Part shown: piece by piece, positions 17,077 through 26,060 of the stretch | Layout of the letters: the number at the start of each line of letters is the position of its first letter | How positions within the stretch are numbered: the stretch's first letter is position 1 | DNA from: an uncultured bacterium | Lineage (GTDB): Bacteria; Verrucomicrobiota; Kiritimatiellia; CAIVKH01 | Reading direction: 5' to 3' | Length of the DNA stretch: 64,000 nucleotides | Assembly (NCBI GenBank): GCA_937958885.1 | Contig: CALGMT010000013.1 | Span: forward strand, 17,538 to 81,537 | Translations under genes and position numbers: made by a program | The notes under the pieces: generated by a model | What the model saw: the letters and a program-made list of their open reading frames with translations, nothing else | Told to the model about the DNA's origin: nothing | Databases searched by the model: none

Positions 17077-17127
17077 GTGCGCGCAACTCTAGGGCGCGCC
17101 TGACGGCGGAGCAAGCGCGCAGGATGA

Positions 17128-17156
17128 TTGTACCCCGTTTGCTACGACGATATAGT
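17128..17156 (+). promoter_or_regulatory. Probable sigma-70 promoter for def
   Basis: TTGTAC (17128-17133) and TATAGT (17151-17156) are separated by 17 bp. Transcription would begin close to the start codon at 17167, so the leader would be very short and no ribosome binding site is visible. Confidence 0.55.
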
Positions 17157-17166
17157 CCGTTCCTGC

Positions 17167-17727
17167 ATGAAGTTGGAACTGCGAACCTATGGCGATCCTG
17201 TCCTTCGCGCGCCGACCGCGCGGATCGCCGCGCCGGACGAGTCGGTGCGCCGGCTGATCGCTGACATGATGGAGACGATGCACGCGGCGCAGGGCATCGG
17301 CTTGGCTGCGCCTCAGGTTGGACAGTCGCTCGCGCTGTGCGTCATTGATCTGCCCGCGGACTACGACACCACCGAGGACGGGCGTCGCTTGAATCCGGAC
17401 GTCGCGATGCCGCTCGTGCTGCTGAACCCGGAAGTCGTGTCGGCCTCGAAGAAGATGAACGAGCACGAAGAGGGCTGCTTGAGCTTTCCGGGGCTGCGCG
17501 GGAATATCGAGCGCCCGCTGGAGATTGTCCTGCGCTACATGGATGAGTCCGGGGCGACGCACGAGAAGACGTTCGTCGATTTTCTCGCCCGCGTGATCCA
17601 GCACGAAGTGGATCACTTGAACGGCGTGCTGTTCATCGATCGGATGTCCATCGCGAAGCGATTCGCGATCAAAAGCAAGTTGAAGCGGTTGGAGCAGGAG
17701 ACGAAGGAACGCCTCGGCTTGGCGTGA
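17167..17727 (+). CDS. def: Peptide deformylase
   Basis: A 186-residue metalloenzyme that removes the formyl group from the initiating Met of new proteins. All three motifs are present: GIGLAAPQ (substrate Gln), EGCLSFPG (metal Cys) and QHEVDHLNG (HExxH with two metal His and the catalytic Glu). The ATG at 17167 is chosen because MKLELRTYGDPVLR matches the family N-terminus and the promoter lies just upstream. The acidic insert around 65-85 (DYDTTEDGRR) is slightly longer than in short bacterial forms. It stands alone on this strand and meets the converging hrpB six bases after its stop. Confidence 0.95.
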   Translation: MKLELRTYGDPVLRAPTARIAAPDESVRRLIADMMETMHAAQGIGLAAPQVGQSLALCVIDLPADYDTTEDGRRLNPDVAMPLVLLNPEVVSASKKMNEHEEGCLSFPGLRGNIERPLEIVLRYMDESGATHEKTFVDFLARVIQHEVDHLNGVLFIDRMSIAKRFAIKSKLKRLEQETKERLGLA

Positions 17728-17733
17728 GCGCGG

Positions 17734-20277
17734 TCATCGCCATTCGTGTTTCGGATACTTTCGCTGCAGCTCCTGCTTGATGCGCGGGTAATGGTCGCGC
17801 CAGAACCCTGCGAGATCCTGCGTGATTTGGACCGGGCGCTGGCTCGGCGCGAGGATGTGCGCGGTCAACGCCACGCGGCCCATCGCGATTTTCGGAGACT
17901 CGTTCATTCCGTACAACTGCTGAATGGTCGCGGAGAAGTAGGGAGGCGTTTCGCCGGAGTACACGATGCGCGCGCTGCGTCCATTCGGCAGTGCGATGCG
18001 CTCCGGGGCGTGGCGATCCAGCAGTGCGCGCTGCTCGGGCGTCAGCCAGTCATGAACGATCGGGCGCACCTCGCGCTCTTTGATGTCCTTGTAGCTGACC
18101 GCGCCGTCGCACACGTGCGCGATGAGCAGGCGGCGATCCTCCGCGGTGACGATGGGAATGCCCAGCTCCGGGCACCAGGCGGCGAGACAGTTGACGCGAG
18201 TCAGCCACTGCTCGATCTGCTCATCCCACTTCTTAAGCGTCAATTCACCGCTCAGCACGCGTTCAGCGAGCAACTCGGCCGCTGCGTCGGCAGGCGGCTG
18301 TTCCGATCGCGAGGCGGACAACACGAGATCGCGAAACAGCGTGCGTTTTTCGGCATAGACGCGGCGCGCGGCGTCGTCCCACACGGCGACGGTTTCCTCG
18401 CGAAAGCCGTTGGGGAACAGTTCGCGCAGCCATTCCGGCTCGACTGCGGTGGCGAGCGAGAGCTGCACCTCGACCTCGCGCCCCTCGATCTCGTTGACCT
18501 CGGCTGCGACAAAGAGCGGCTTCTTCTGCACCACGCTGGAGCGCGCGAGCGCGCCGCGCCGGTTGTGGACGAGTTGGCAGCGCAGGGTCCCGCCGTCGAG
18601 GCGGCGCGCGAGGTGATCGGCGAAGCCGGTCAGCACGCACTTTTGGACCGCGCTGTCATCGGCCGGCGGGCCGTCGATCGGCAGGCCCTGTGCGGCGGCC
18701 ATGCGGAGGAACGCATCGTAGAGCGGGCGCACCTGCCGCGCCGCCTGTGCGTTGATGCCGACGCGACGGCAGGCGTCCGGCGAAAATCGATTCTTTTCCG
18801 CATAGGACCAGGCGCGCATCAGGACGAAGAAGTCGGAGTCGGCGCGCTCGCCGAACAGGTCGTCGCGCCGCTCGCCGGCGTCGCGGTCGGTTCGGCGCAC
18901 GAGGATGTCGCGCCCCTGCGTGAGCGCGGCGATCAGCGCGACTTGCCGCGCGCCGCCGTAGGTTTCGGCGGCGACGAGCATCCGCGCGTAGCGCGGGTGC
19001 ACGGGGAAGGCCAGCATGCGGCGGCCGAGTTCCGTAATGGCGCCGGTCTGTTCGTCCGCCGCGCCGAGGTCGCGCAGCAGGACTTCGGCGCGCGCCAGCG
19101 ATTTCGGATCGGGCCGCTCGACCCAGGGAAAGGCGGCAAGGTCGGTGTAGCCCGCGGCCTTCAGCGTGAGGGCGATCTCCGAGAGATCGAGGCGGCGCAC
19201 CTCGGGCAATTCCTGAACGGGCCGCGCGCGGTGTTCGAGCTCGCTCCACAGCCGGATGCAGCAGCCGGGCGCGGTGCGCCCCGCGCGGCCGGCGCGCTGG
19301 TCGGCGGACGCGCGGCTGATGCGCTCGATCAGCAGGGTGTTGATGCCGCGATGCGGATCGTAGCGGGGAATCCGCGCGAGGCCGGAGTCGATTACGATGC
19401 GTATGCCGTCGATGGTGAGCGACGTTTCCGCCACATTGGTGGCGACGATGATCTTCCGTCGGTTCTGGCGCGCGACGGCCTGATCCTGCTGATCGGGCGG
19501 CAGGTCGCCGTGCAGCGGAAGGATCGCGCAATCGGCGGCCTCCGGGCGGGTCTGCAATTCGGCGATCGTGCGCGCGATTTCGTATGCGCCCGGCATAAAG
19601 ATCAGCGCATCGCCGGGCCGTCCGGCGCGCGCGGCCTCCGCGAAGGCGGATGCGGCCTGCTCCCATACCGGCACATCGTCGCGCGGGCGCGCGGCGGGCG
19701 GGGTGGGGCGGTAGCGGATGTCGACAGGAAACATCCGCCCCCGTGATTCGAGCACGTCGCAGGGGCGCAGGTAATCCTCGACCAAGCCGAGATCGAGCGT
19801 GGCGGACATCACGATCAGCCCGAGATCGGGGCGCGACTCACGCTGGAGCGCGCGCGCCCGCGCGAGGGTGATGTCGCCGTAGAGATGCCGCTCATGGAAT
19901 TCGTCGAACACGATGCACGCGACGCCGCGCAGCGACGGGTCGGAGAGCATTTGCCGCAGCAGGATGCCCTCGGTCACGTAGCGGATGCGCGTCGCAGCGG
20001 AGGTGACGTCTTCAAAGCGGATTTGATAGCCGACCTCGCGGCCGAGCGGCACGCCGCATTCCTGCGCCACGCGCGCCGCGAGCATGCGCGCGGCGATGCG
20101 GCGCGGCTGCAGCACAACGATCTGCCCGTCGCCGAGCGCGCCGCCGCGCAGCAGCATTTGGGGAACCTGGGTGGATTTGCCCGATCCGGTCGGCGCCTGG
20201 ATCAGCAGGCGTCGGTTGCGCGGATAGGCCGCGAGGAGGGCGGACTCCAGTTCGTAAATGGGCAGGCGTTCCGACAT
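17734..20277 (-). CDS. hrpB: ATP-dependent helicase HrpB
   Basis: An 847-residue DExH-box helicase of the HrpB family. Walker A is QAPTGSGKSTQVPQML, motif II is DEFHERHLYGD (the HrpB-type variant of DEAH) and motif III is MSATLD. NVAETSLTIDGI and QRAGRAGRTAPG cover motifs V and VI. The C-terminal half has the HA2/OB regions and a final HrpB-specific domain (AILAPSQRPVQITQDLAGFW is typical in form). The ATG at 20277 gives MSERLPIYELESALLAA, in line with other HrpB proteins. The cellular role of most HrpB proteins is not settled. It ends 6 bp from def and begins 16 bp after the stop of der, which lies upstream on this strand. Confidence 0.93.
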   Translation of the reverse strand: MSERLPIYELESALLAAYPRNRRLLIQAPTGSGKSTQVPQMLLRGGALGDGQIVVLQPRRIAARMLAARVAQECGVPLGREVGYQIRFEDVTSAATRIRYVTEGILLRQMLSDPSLRGVACIVFDEFHERHLYGDITLARARALQRESRPDLGLIVMSATLDLGLVEDYLRPCDVLESRGRMFPVDIRYRPTPPAARPRDDVPVWEQAASAFAEAARAGRPGDALIFMPGAYEIARTIAELQTRPEAADCAILPLHGDLPPDQQDQAVARQNRRKIIVATNVAETSLTIDGIRIVIDSGLARIPRYDPHRGINTLLIERISRASADQRAGRAGRTAPGCCIRLWSELEHRARPVQELPEVRRLDLSEIALTLKAAGYTDLAAFPWVERPDPKSLARAEVLLRDLGAADEQTGAITELGRRMLAFPVHPRYARMLVAAETYGGARQVALIAALTQGRDILVRRTDRDAGERRDDLFGERADSDFFVLMRAWSYAEKNRFSPDACRRVGINAQAARQVRPLYDAFLRMAAAQGLPIDGPPADDSAVQKCVLTGFADHLARRLDGGTLRCQLVHNRRGALARSSVVQKKPLFVAAEVNEIEGREVEVQLSLATAVEPEWLRELFPNGFREETVAVWDDAARRVYAEKRTLFRDLVLSASRSEQPPADAAAELLAERVLSGELTLKKWDEQIEQWLTRVNCLAAWCPELGIPIVTAEDRRLLIAHVCDGAVSYKDIKEREVRPIVHDWLTPEQRALLDRHAPERIALPNGRSARIVYSGETPPYFSATIQQLYGMNESPKIAMGRVALTAHILAPSQRPVQITQDLAGFWRDHYPRIKQELQRKYPKHEWR

Positions 20278-20293
20278 GCGCTCGCGCCCTCGA

Positions 20294-21634
20294 TTATTTC
20301 CGCTCGTGACTGGAGCGATACTCCACGACGATCGGCGCGCCTTCAAACCCCGCCGCCTCGCGGAGCGCGGCGATCAGATAGGCTTGGTAGGACGGCACGC
20401 ACAGATCCGGTTGATTCACAAAAAAGCGGAACCGCAGCGGGCGCACGCCGGTTTGCGCGGCGTAATAGAATTTGAGACGTTTGCCGCCCGTGCGGGGAGG
20501 GGCGACGCGCTTGACCGCGTCGTGCAGCACCTTGTTCAGCGTGCTGGTCGGCAGCGTGGTGGAGATTTGGCCGGCGACGTAGTCGATCGTCTCGACGGCT
20601 TTCCGCACATTCAACCCGGACTGCGCGGAGACGAAGACGACCGGCACATACGAGAGGAAATACAGATCACGCCGCAGGGCCTTTTCATACTCGCGTTGCG
20701 TGACCTTCGTTTCGGCGGTCGCGAGATCCCACTTGTTGACGAGCAGCACACAGCCCTTGCGCGCGTCGAGGATCAAGCCGGCGATTTTCTTGTCCTGTTC
20801 GGTCGGCCCCTGCGCGGCGTCGATCATCAGGACGACGACATCCGCGTCTTCGATGCTCTTTTGCGCGCGCATCACGCTCCAGCGTTCGACCGCGTCTTCC
20901 GCGCGGCGCAGCTTGCGCAGGCCCGCGGTGTCGATGAGCCGGTAGTGGCGCGCCTGCGGACCGGATCCGATGGTGAAGGGGATTTCGATGCTGTCGCGCG
21001 TCGTGCCGGGAATGGGCGAAACGATGACCCGATCGCTGCGCAAGACGCGGTTCACGAAGGATGATTTGCCCGCGTTCGGCTTCCCGACGATCGCGACGCG
21101 TAGCGGGTTTTCGACTGTCGGCGATTCGCCGGGCGGCAGACGTTCCAGCACGGCGGAAAGCAGCGCGTCGAACCCGCGGTTGTGCAGTGCAGCGACCGGG
21201 AAGACCGGGAAACCGAGCGCGGCGAACTCGGACGCTTGAGTGTCGAGTCCTTCATGGTCGGCCTTGTTCGCCGCGAGCAGGACGGGGCGGCCGGAGGCGC
21301 GCAGCAGCGCGGCGACCTCGCGGTCGAGCGGCGTCACGCCGTCCGTGACGTCGGTGGCCAGGATAATGACCGACGCATCGGCAATCGCGACTTCGGCTTG
21401 TGCGCGCGTGCCGGCGGACAACACATCTTTAGCCGCCTCCCCGTCGATGAAGCCCAATCCGCCGGTGTCGATCAGCTCGAACCGCTCGCCGCGCCAGCGG
21501 GCCTCCGCCGACAGACGATCGCGCGTGACGCCGGGCTGGTCGTGCACGATGGCGATGCGGCGGCCGACGATCCGGTTGAACAGGGCCGATTTCCCGACAT
21601 TGGGCCGGCCCACGATGGCGACGATTCGATTCAT
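20294..21634 (-). CDS. der: Ribosome-assembly GTPase Der (EngA)
   Basis: A 446-residue protein with two tandem GTPase domains and a C-terminal KH-like domain. The first G domain has GRPNVGKSALFN, DTGG and NKAD. The second has GKPNAGKSSFVN, DTAG and NKWD. The KH-like part ends LRFRFFVNQPDLC and VEYRSSHERK. Der is needed for 50S subunit maturation, and this length is normal. A possible promoter lies in the upstream spacer. hrpB follows 16 bp downstream and may be read through. Confidence 0.96.
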   Translation of the reverse strand: MNRIVAIVGRPNVGKSALFNRIVGRRIAIVHDQPGVTRDRLSAEARWRGERFELIDTGGLGFIDGEAAKDVLSAGTRAQAEVAIADASVIILATDVTDGVTPLDREVAALLRASGRPVLLAANKADHEGLDTQASEFAALGFPVFPVAALHNRGFDALLSAVLERLPPGESPTVENPLRVAIVGKPNAGKSSFVNRVLRSDRVIVSPIPGTTRDSIEIPFTIGSGPQARHYRLIDTAGLRKLRRAEDAVERWSVMRAQKSIEDADVVVLMIDAAQGPTEQDKKIAGLILDARKGCVLLVNKWDLATAETKVTQREYEKALRRDLYFLSYVPVVFVSAQSGLNVRKAVETIDYVAGQISTTLPTSTLNKVLHDAVKRVAPPRTGGKRLKFYYAAQTGVRPLRFRFFVNQPDLCVPSYQAYLIAALREAAGFEGAPIVVEYRSSHERK

Positions 21635-21642
21635 GCGTGCGC

Positions 21643-21671
21643 GTTATGCCTCGAAACGCGGCGGGTCACAA
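21643..21671 (-). promoter_or_regulatory. Possible promoter for der
   Basis: Read on the minus strand, TTGTGA (21671-21666) and CATAAC (21648-21643) are 17 bp apart. The -10 hexamer lies nine bases upstream of the der ATG, so transcripts would have almost no leader. Both hexamers deviate from consensus. Confidence 0.35.
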
Positions 21672-21735
21672 GCGAACTCTGTACAAGACCCTCAAGCGCG
21701 GGTAAATTCGCGGCCAGGTACGGTCGGGGCTCTTC

Positions 21736-21993
21736 ATGATATATGTAGGAAATCTATCGTTTCAGTGCGGAGAGGATGCGTTGCGCGAGGCCTTTTCGCC
21801 CTGCGGCGAGGTCGCATCCGTTCGCATCATTCGCCATCCGTCCACTGGGCGTTCCCTCGGATTCGCATTTGTGGAGATGAAGGACGAAGCGTCCGCCGAT
21901 CGAGCGTGCCGCGAATTGCATCATCGACAACTCGGCGGCCGCGCCATCCGCGTGGCCGCCATGCGCCCGCGCGGCGACCGCGCAAGGATTTAA
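21736..21993 (+). CDS. Small RRM-type RNA-binding protein
   Basis: An 85-residue single RNA-recognition motif. RNP2 is IYVGNL at the very N-terminus, and RNP1 is RSLGFAFVEM near residue 40 with the two aromatic positions (both Phe) that stack on RNA. The end is basic (RPRGDRARI). Proteins of this size in cyanobacteria and other bacteria are often cold-linked RNA-binding proteins; the RNA target is unknown. It starts 101 bp from the divergent der and is followed after 3 bp by a small gene, so both share a transcript. Confidence 0.9.
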   Translation: MIYVGNLSFQCGEDALREAFSPCGEVASVRIIRHPSTGRSLGFAFVEMKDEASADRACRELHHRQLGGRAIRVAAMRPRGDRARI

Positions 21994-21996
21994 CGC

Positions 21997-22260
21997 ATGA
22001 GCATTTTCGGCCGATTCAGAAGAAAGAAACACGCGTCGCCTCCCGCGGAGTTGAATGGGACGCCCCCCGCGGGTGAAACCGCGCCGGGCGTACGCGCAAT
22101 CAGAGACCTCTGGGCGATCGAGCCGCGCCCGCCGGTCGAGCGCGTTGAGGGCGAGGTCGTGACCGATATCTATGCGACTCAGCGGCCGAACGGGATGCCG
22201 CGTCGCCGCCACCAGCGCCGCACCCCAAACGAGTCGGACGAATTCACTCCGCCATTCTAA
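21997..22260 (+). CDS. Small basic hypothetical protein
   Basis: An 87-residue protein starting MSIFGRFRRKK, with a Pro-rich middle (ASPPAELNGTPPAGE) and a basic Arg/His tail near 73-80 before an acidic end. No domain is recognised and it is probably largely disordered. It starts three bases after the RRM gene and ends 14 bp before the serpin gene, so it is likely translated from the same message. Its charge pattern would suit nucleic-acid contact, but this is only a guess. Confidence 0.55.
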   Translation: MSIFGRFRRKKHASPPAELNGTPPAGETAPGVRAIRDLWAIEPRPPVERVEGEVVTDIYATQRPNGMPRRRHQRRTPNESDEFTPPF

Positions 22261-22274
22261 CGCGAGGACCGAAA

Positions 22275-23528
22275 ATGCGCCTGCGATTCGCTTCAATCCT
22301 GCTGTCTGCCCTGCTGGCCGCGTCTGCTCGCGCGGAAGACCCGGGCGTCGCGGCGATCAACCGGCTGGGCCTCGAGTTGCTCGCCGTGTCCCGCGGTCTG
22401 AACGAGACGGCGCTGCTCTCGCCCTTTTCAATCCAGAGCGCGCTGGCGATGGCGTATGCGGGGGCGTCGGGCGCGACCCGCGAGGAGATGCGGCGCGTCT
22501 TGCACTATCCGGAGGACGAGTCCGCGCTGGTCCGGTCCCTCGCCGGGCTGCGCGCGGAGCTCGATCGAATCGCGCGCGATTCGGAACGATTTTCTACCGA
22601 GCAGGCGCGCTATGGCGGGCCGCGCGATCCCCTCGCGCTGTCGATCGCGAACCGGCTGTTCGGCCAGCAGGGCTATCCGTTTCGTCCGGAGTTTCTCTCG
22701 TACCTCGCAGAGGCCTATCAGGCCCCGTTCGAAACATGCGATTTTCGCGAAAACCATGAAGCAGAACGGCATCGGATCAACCTTTGGGTCGAAGAGCAAA
22801 CGCGCGAGCGCATCCGCGATTTGATTCCCGGCGGCGGGCTCACCGAGGAGACGCGGCTCGTGCTCGTGAACGCGATCTATCTCAAAACGCCGTGGATGGA
22901 ACCGTTCCCTGAATACGCCACCCAGCCGCGACCCTTCTGGGTGCGCGGTGTCGAAGAGCGCGAGACGCCGACGATGAGCCGGACCGGCGATTTCCGCGTC
23001 AAAAAGGGCAATGGCTACACCGCCGTCGGCGTTCCGATGGATAGAGGCGATTTGCTTTTCATTGCGGTGGTCCCAGACGAACGGACGGGATTGGATGCGG
23101 TGGAATCCGCACTGAGCGCCGACGAACTGGCGGCGCTGGCCTCCGCGCCGATGGCCGAGGCGATCGTGTATCTGCCGAAATTCAAAATCGAGCCGCCGGT
23201 GATGGCGCTGGGAACCGCTCTCAAGCAGCTCGGCATGCGGATGGCATTTGACGTTCCGCCCGGCAGCGCCGATTTCGACGGCATCGCGCCGCGCCGGCCC
23301 AACGACTATCTTTATATCGACGAAGTGTTCCACAAGACATTCCTCGCACTGGACGAGAAGGGGGTAGAGGCCGCCGCTGCCACGGCCGTGGTGATGATGC
23401 GGGCGACGGCGATGCCGATCGAAAAACCCAAGCCGATCGAGATCCGCGTGGATCGTCCGTTTCTATTCGCCATTCAGCATCGCGGCGGCGCATGCCTGTT
23501 CATTGGGCGCGTCGTGGATCCGCGCTGA
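22275..23528 (+). CDS. Secreted serpin (serine protease inhibitor)
   Basis: A 417-residue serpin with an N-terminal signal peptide (cut near ASARAE). NETALLSPFSIQSALAMAYA is the classical helix B region, and LVLVNAIYLKTPWMEPF is the shutter/s3A region. The hinge EKGVEAAAATAVVM (about residues 361-374) has the small residues needed for loop insertion, so it should be an inhibitory serpin. The reactive bond falls near MRATAM (about 375-380), with Arg or Ala as P1, which would suit trypsin-like or elastase-like proteases. FDRPFLFAIQ-like and GRVVDP features close the fold. It would act in the periplasm or outside the cell. Confidence 0.93.
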   Translation: MRLRFASILLSALLAASARAEDPGVAAINRLGLELLAVSRGLNETALLSPFSIQSALAMAYAGASGATREEMRRVLHYPEDESALVRSLAGLRAELDRIARDSERFSTEQARYGGPRDPLALSIANRLFGQQGYPFRPEFLSYLAEAYQAPFETCDFRENHEAERHRINLWVEEQTRERIRDLIPGGGLTEETRLVLVNAIYLKTPWMEPFPEYATQPRPFWVRGVEERETPTMSRTGDFRVKKGNGYTAVGVPMDRGDLLFIAVVPDERTGLDAVESALSADELAALASAPMAEAIVYLPKFKIEPPVMALGTALKQLGMRMAFDVPPGSADFDGIAPRRPNDYLYIDEVFHKTFLALDEKGVEAAAATAVVMMRATAMPIEKPKPIEIRVDRPFLFAIQHRGGACLFIGRVVDPR

Positions 23529-23542
23529 TTGCGGAGAGAAGT

Positions 23543-24640
23543 TTATTCCTCTTCGACTGCTTCATCCGAATTGACCGGAATCTCCGGCCGGTCCCAGCGC
23601 CGGATGACGCCGGTCCACGCCGGACTCGGCGTGAATGCGTCAATCCAGCCTTGTGTCGCCCACGCTTCCATCGGTTGACGGTCCGGAATCACGAGCGCCT
23701 CGCAGTCGGGAAACTCGTTGAGCAGAGACGTGCCTTCCTCCACGCCGAGCACGATCAGGGCGTGCGCGAGCGCGTGGGCCATCAGGCAGGTCGGCGCGCG
23801 CACCGCGGCGAGCGCGGTGTCTTCCGCGGGCCGAGCGGTGCGAGGATCGATGACGTCGCCATACTCGCGGCCTTCGATGGTCACGGTGCGATCGCGCAGG
23901 CCGATCACCGCGAGCGCGGGCGCTGCGGCATCAAGGGCAATTTCACCGAGCGGAGCCGAGTCAAATGGGTTGCGGATCGGATGCCGCCACGGCGTGTCGG
24001 GAGCGAGCCGGCCGAGCGCGCGCGCGTAGCGATCCCACGTCACAAACGCGCGGTCGATCTCCTGGCGGCGCAGTTCGACGATGGCAAGGTCCACACCGTA
24101 GGCGTAGGCGAGACTGCCGGGTGCGATGCGCGCGCCCGGCGAAACGAGCGCGATAGCGCCCTGCTCGGCGAGTTGGATGTGGCGAAGCCCGATCAGTTCC
24201 ATCAGCGCGGCGAGCTCCTCATCGCTTGGTGGCGATTCTGGAATCGGGCCGGCGAAGCCCCACGCCTCGAGCGCGGGCAAGACGGTCAAATCGTAAGCGC
24301 CGCCGGTCAACTGACTGTAGTAGTGCGCCAGGTCGATGGCGCGAAACGTATTGAACGAAACCTGAAGGCGATACGTTCCGGCGACGCGGTTGATCTTCGC
24401 GATGTCGCTGCGCGGGTCGTTGAGATTGAATTCGCTCCACGCGATTTGGAACTGTCGGCGCACGATCTCGCTCGACGCAGACAATTGGCCGGCGAGATCG
24501 GGCGGCATGATGAGCGCGCCGGCCCGGTCGCCAACCGCGATGGCGGCCTGGCGCGGGGCCGCATCCCGGCAGCCCGCGCCGACGAAGAGTACCGCGCAGG
24601 CGAGCGCCGCGGCGCATGTGACGGGGACGCTATTCCTCAT
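23543..24640 (-). CDS. ApbE-family lipoprotein with degenerate active site
   Basis: A 365-residue lipoprotein (lipobox VGAGC) with the ApbE/Ftp fold, which normally transfers FMN from FAD to Thr of Rnf/Nqr subunits or hydrolyses FAD. Recognisable parts are YDLTVLPALEAWGF, VIDPRTARP and AHALAHALIVLGVEEG. Key motifs differ: the GxxKG loop reads GSLAYAYGVD, the GG of the FAD-binding strand is lost in VTWDRYARALG, and the D-x3-T metal pair is H-x3-H. It is therefore unlikely to be an ordinary FMN transferase. The ATG at 24640 is preferred because it opens a lipoprotein leader; it overlaps the flavin reductase gene upstream by 11 bp. Confidence 0.75.
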   Translation of the reverse strand: MRNSVPVTCAAALACAVLFVGAGCRDAAPRQAAIAVGDRAGALIMPPDLAGQLSASSEIVRRQFQIAWSEFNLNDPRSDIAKINRVAGTYRLQVSFNTFRAIDLAHYYSQLTGGAYDLTVLPALEAWGFAGPIPESPPSDEELAALMELIGLRHIQLAEQGAIALVSPGARIAPGSLAYAYGVDLAIVELRRQEIDRAFVTWDRYARALGRLAPDTPWRHPIRNPFDSAPLGEIALDAAAPALAVIGLRDRTVTIEGREYGDVIDPRTARPAEDTALAAVRAPTCLMAHALAHALIVLGVEEGTSLLNEFPDCEALVIPDRQPMEAWATQGWIDAFTPSPAWTGVIRRWDRPEIPVNSDEAVEEE

Positions 24641-25316
24641 GACGATAATAATACGCCTCGGTGAAGAGCGCGTCGGGCCGAATCCCGCGCGCGGTGAGCA
24701 AATCGCGCATCTCGTAGAACATTTCGTTCGCGCCGCAGAGATAAAAATGCGCATCGGACGGGAAGTCGAAGGTCCGGCTGAAGTCCGTGACACGCCCGTG
24801 GAATGCGCCGGGCGCACCCGCGCTCACACAGGGGAAATATGGGCGGCCCGCAAATTCTTCGCGATAGAACAAATCTTCAGCGGTGCGCACGCCGTGGAGG
24901 ACGGTCATGTCGAGTTCCGGATACGTGCGGAGATAGGCTCTGCACGGAGCGATGCCGGTTCCGGTGGCGACAAAAACGATCGGCCGCGCGCGGTCGCGCA
25001 AAACAAACTCGCCGCAGGGCGCTGAAATTTCAACATACTCGCCTTCCGCCTTCCCGGCGAGATGCGGCGTCAGAACGCCACTCGGAATCAGGCGGTAGAG
25101 TACGCGCAGCTCGTTGTCGTTTTCGCCGCTGGCGATGGTGTAGTTCCGATCTTCGGTCAGCGCGCGTCCGTGGATGACGAGCAATTGTCCCGCGCGAAAG
25201 TCGAGGCCGTCGCGAGAGAGGGAGAGCTCGTAGGCGGTCGGGGACAGTTGGCGATGGCGCAGTATCCGCGCTTTCCAACGGCGCATCATGGGCGGGCTTG
25301 AGGGGGCCGTGGTCAT
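24630..25316 (-). CDS. Ferredoxin/flavodoxin-NADP reductase-like flavoprotein
   Basis: A 228-residue FNR-fold protein. The FAD motif is RNYTIASG (R-x-Y-T/S), the pyrophosphate-binding loop is VATGTGIAPCRAYL, and FYLCGANEMFYEMRDLL is the nucleotide C-terminal motif with Cys-Gly. It ends in aromatic residues (EAYYYRHEE), and in this family a terminal Tyr often stacks on the flavin. It should pass electrons between NAD(P)H and a carrier. The following ApbE-like gene overlaps it by 11 bp, so a redox partnership is plausible although the partner lipoprotein looks inactive as a flavin transferase. Confidence 0.85.
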   Translation of the reverse strand: MTTAPSSPPMMRRWKARILRHRQLSPTAYELSLSRDGLDFRAGQLLVIHGRALTEDRNYTIASGENDNELRVLYRLIPSGVLTPHLAGKAEGEYVEISAPCGEFVLRDRARPIVFVATGTGIAPCRAYLRTYPELDMTVLHGVRTAEDLFYREEFAGRPYFPCVSAGAPGAFHGRVTDFSRTFDFPSDAHFYLCGANEMFYEMRDLLTARGIRPDALFTEAYYYRHEE

Positions 25317-25331
25317 GGCGTGCGTTTATAT

Positions 25332-26060
25332 TCAACGATTGAGCGCCGGGTCGGGGATGCCCAGTTCACGGAAGCCTTTTGCCCGCAGCAGGCACGCGTC
25401 GCACCGCCCGCAGGGACGGCCGCCGGGGCCGGGGTCGTAGCAGGAAAGGGTTATGCCGTAATCGACACCGAGCGCGAGGCCGGCGCGGATGATCTCGGCC
25501 TTGTTCCATTTCATCAGCGGCGCGTGGATGCGGAAGCGTCCGCCCTCGGCGCCGATGCGGGTCGCGCGGTCGGCGAGGCGCTGGAACGCGCGGATGAAGG
25601 CCGGACGGCAATCGGGATAGCCGCTGAAATCGAGCGCATTCACGCCGATAAAAATATCGCGCGCGCCGAGGACCTCCGCCCACGCGAGGGCGAAGGAGAG
25701 AAACACGGTGTTGCGCGCGGGCACGTAGGTGATCGGAATGCCGCGCTCCATCTCGCGGGTCGAACGGTTTTTCGGAACGGGGATATCCGCGGTCAGCGCC
25801 GAGCCGCCGAACGCGCGGAGGTCGATGCGCACGGTCTTGTGCGCGACCGCGCCGAGCGCGCGCGCGATGCGGCGCGCCGCGCCGAGTTCCGCGCGGTGGT
25901 GCTGGCCGTAGCGGAACGAAAGCGCGTGGCACGCAAACCCGCGCGCGCGCGCGATGGCGAGAACGGTGGCGGAGTCGAGGCCGCAGCTCAGGAGGACCAC
26001 GGCCTTGCGCGCTTCGGACGCGGGGGCGTTGGGGTGTTTTGCTTGTGCGGATCGGATCAC
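25332..26060 (-). CDS. queC: 7-cyano-7-deazaguanine synthase QueC
   Basis: QueC converts 7-carboxy-7-deazaguanine to preQ0 with ATP and ammonia. The 242 residues start at a GTG (26060) that overlaps the queE stop as GTGA. The PP-loop is [14 protein letters not shown], where most QueC proteins have S-G-G-x-D-S; the second Gly is kept but the first is Cys. The zinc site is present: SCYDPG followed by [29 protein letters not shown] and [14 protein letters not shown] are strong family motifs. It follows queE in one operon. Confidence 0.93.
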   Translation of the reverse strand: MIRSAQAKHPNAPASEARKAVVLLSCGLDSATVLAIARARGFACHALSFRYGQHHRAELGAARRIARALGAVAHKTVRIDLRAFGGSALTADIPVPKNRSTREMERGIPITYVPARNTVFLSFALAWAEVLGARDIFIGVNALDFSGYPDCRPAFIRAFQRLADRATRIGAEGGRFRIHAPLMKWNKAEIIRAGLALGVDYGITLSCYDPGPGGRPCGRCDACLLRAKGFRELGIPDPALNR

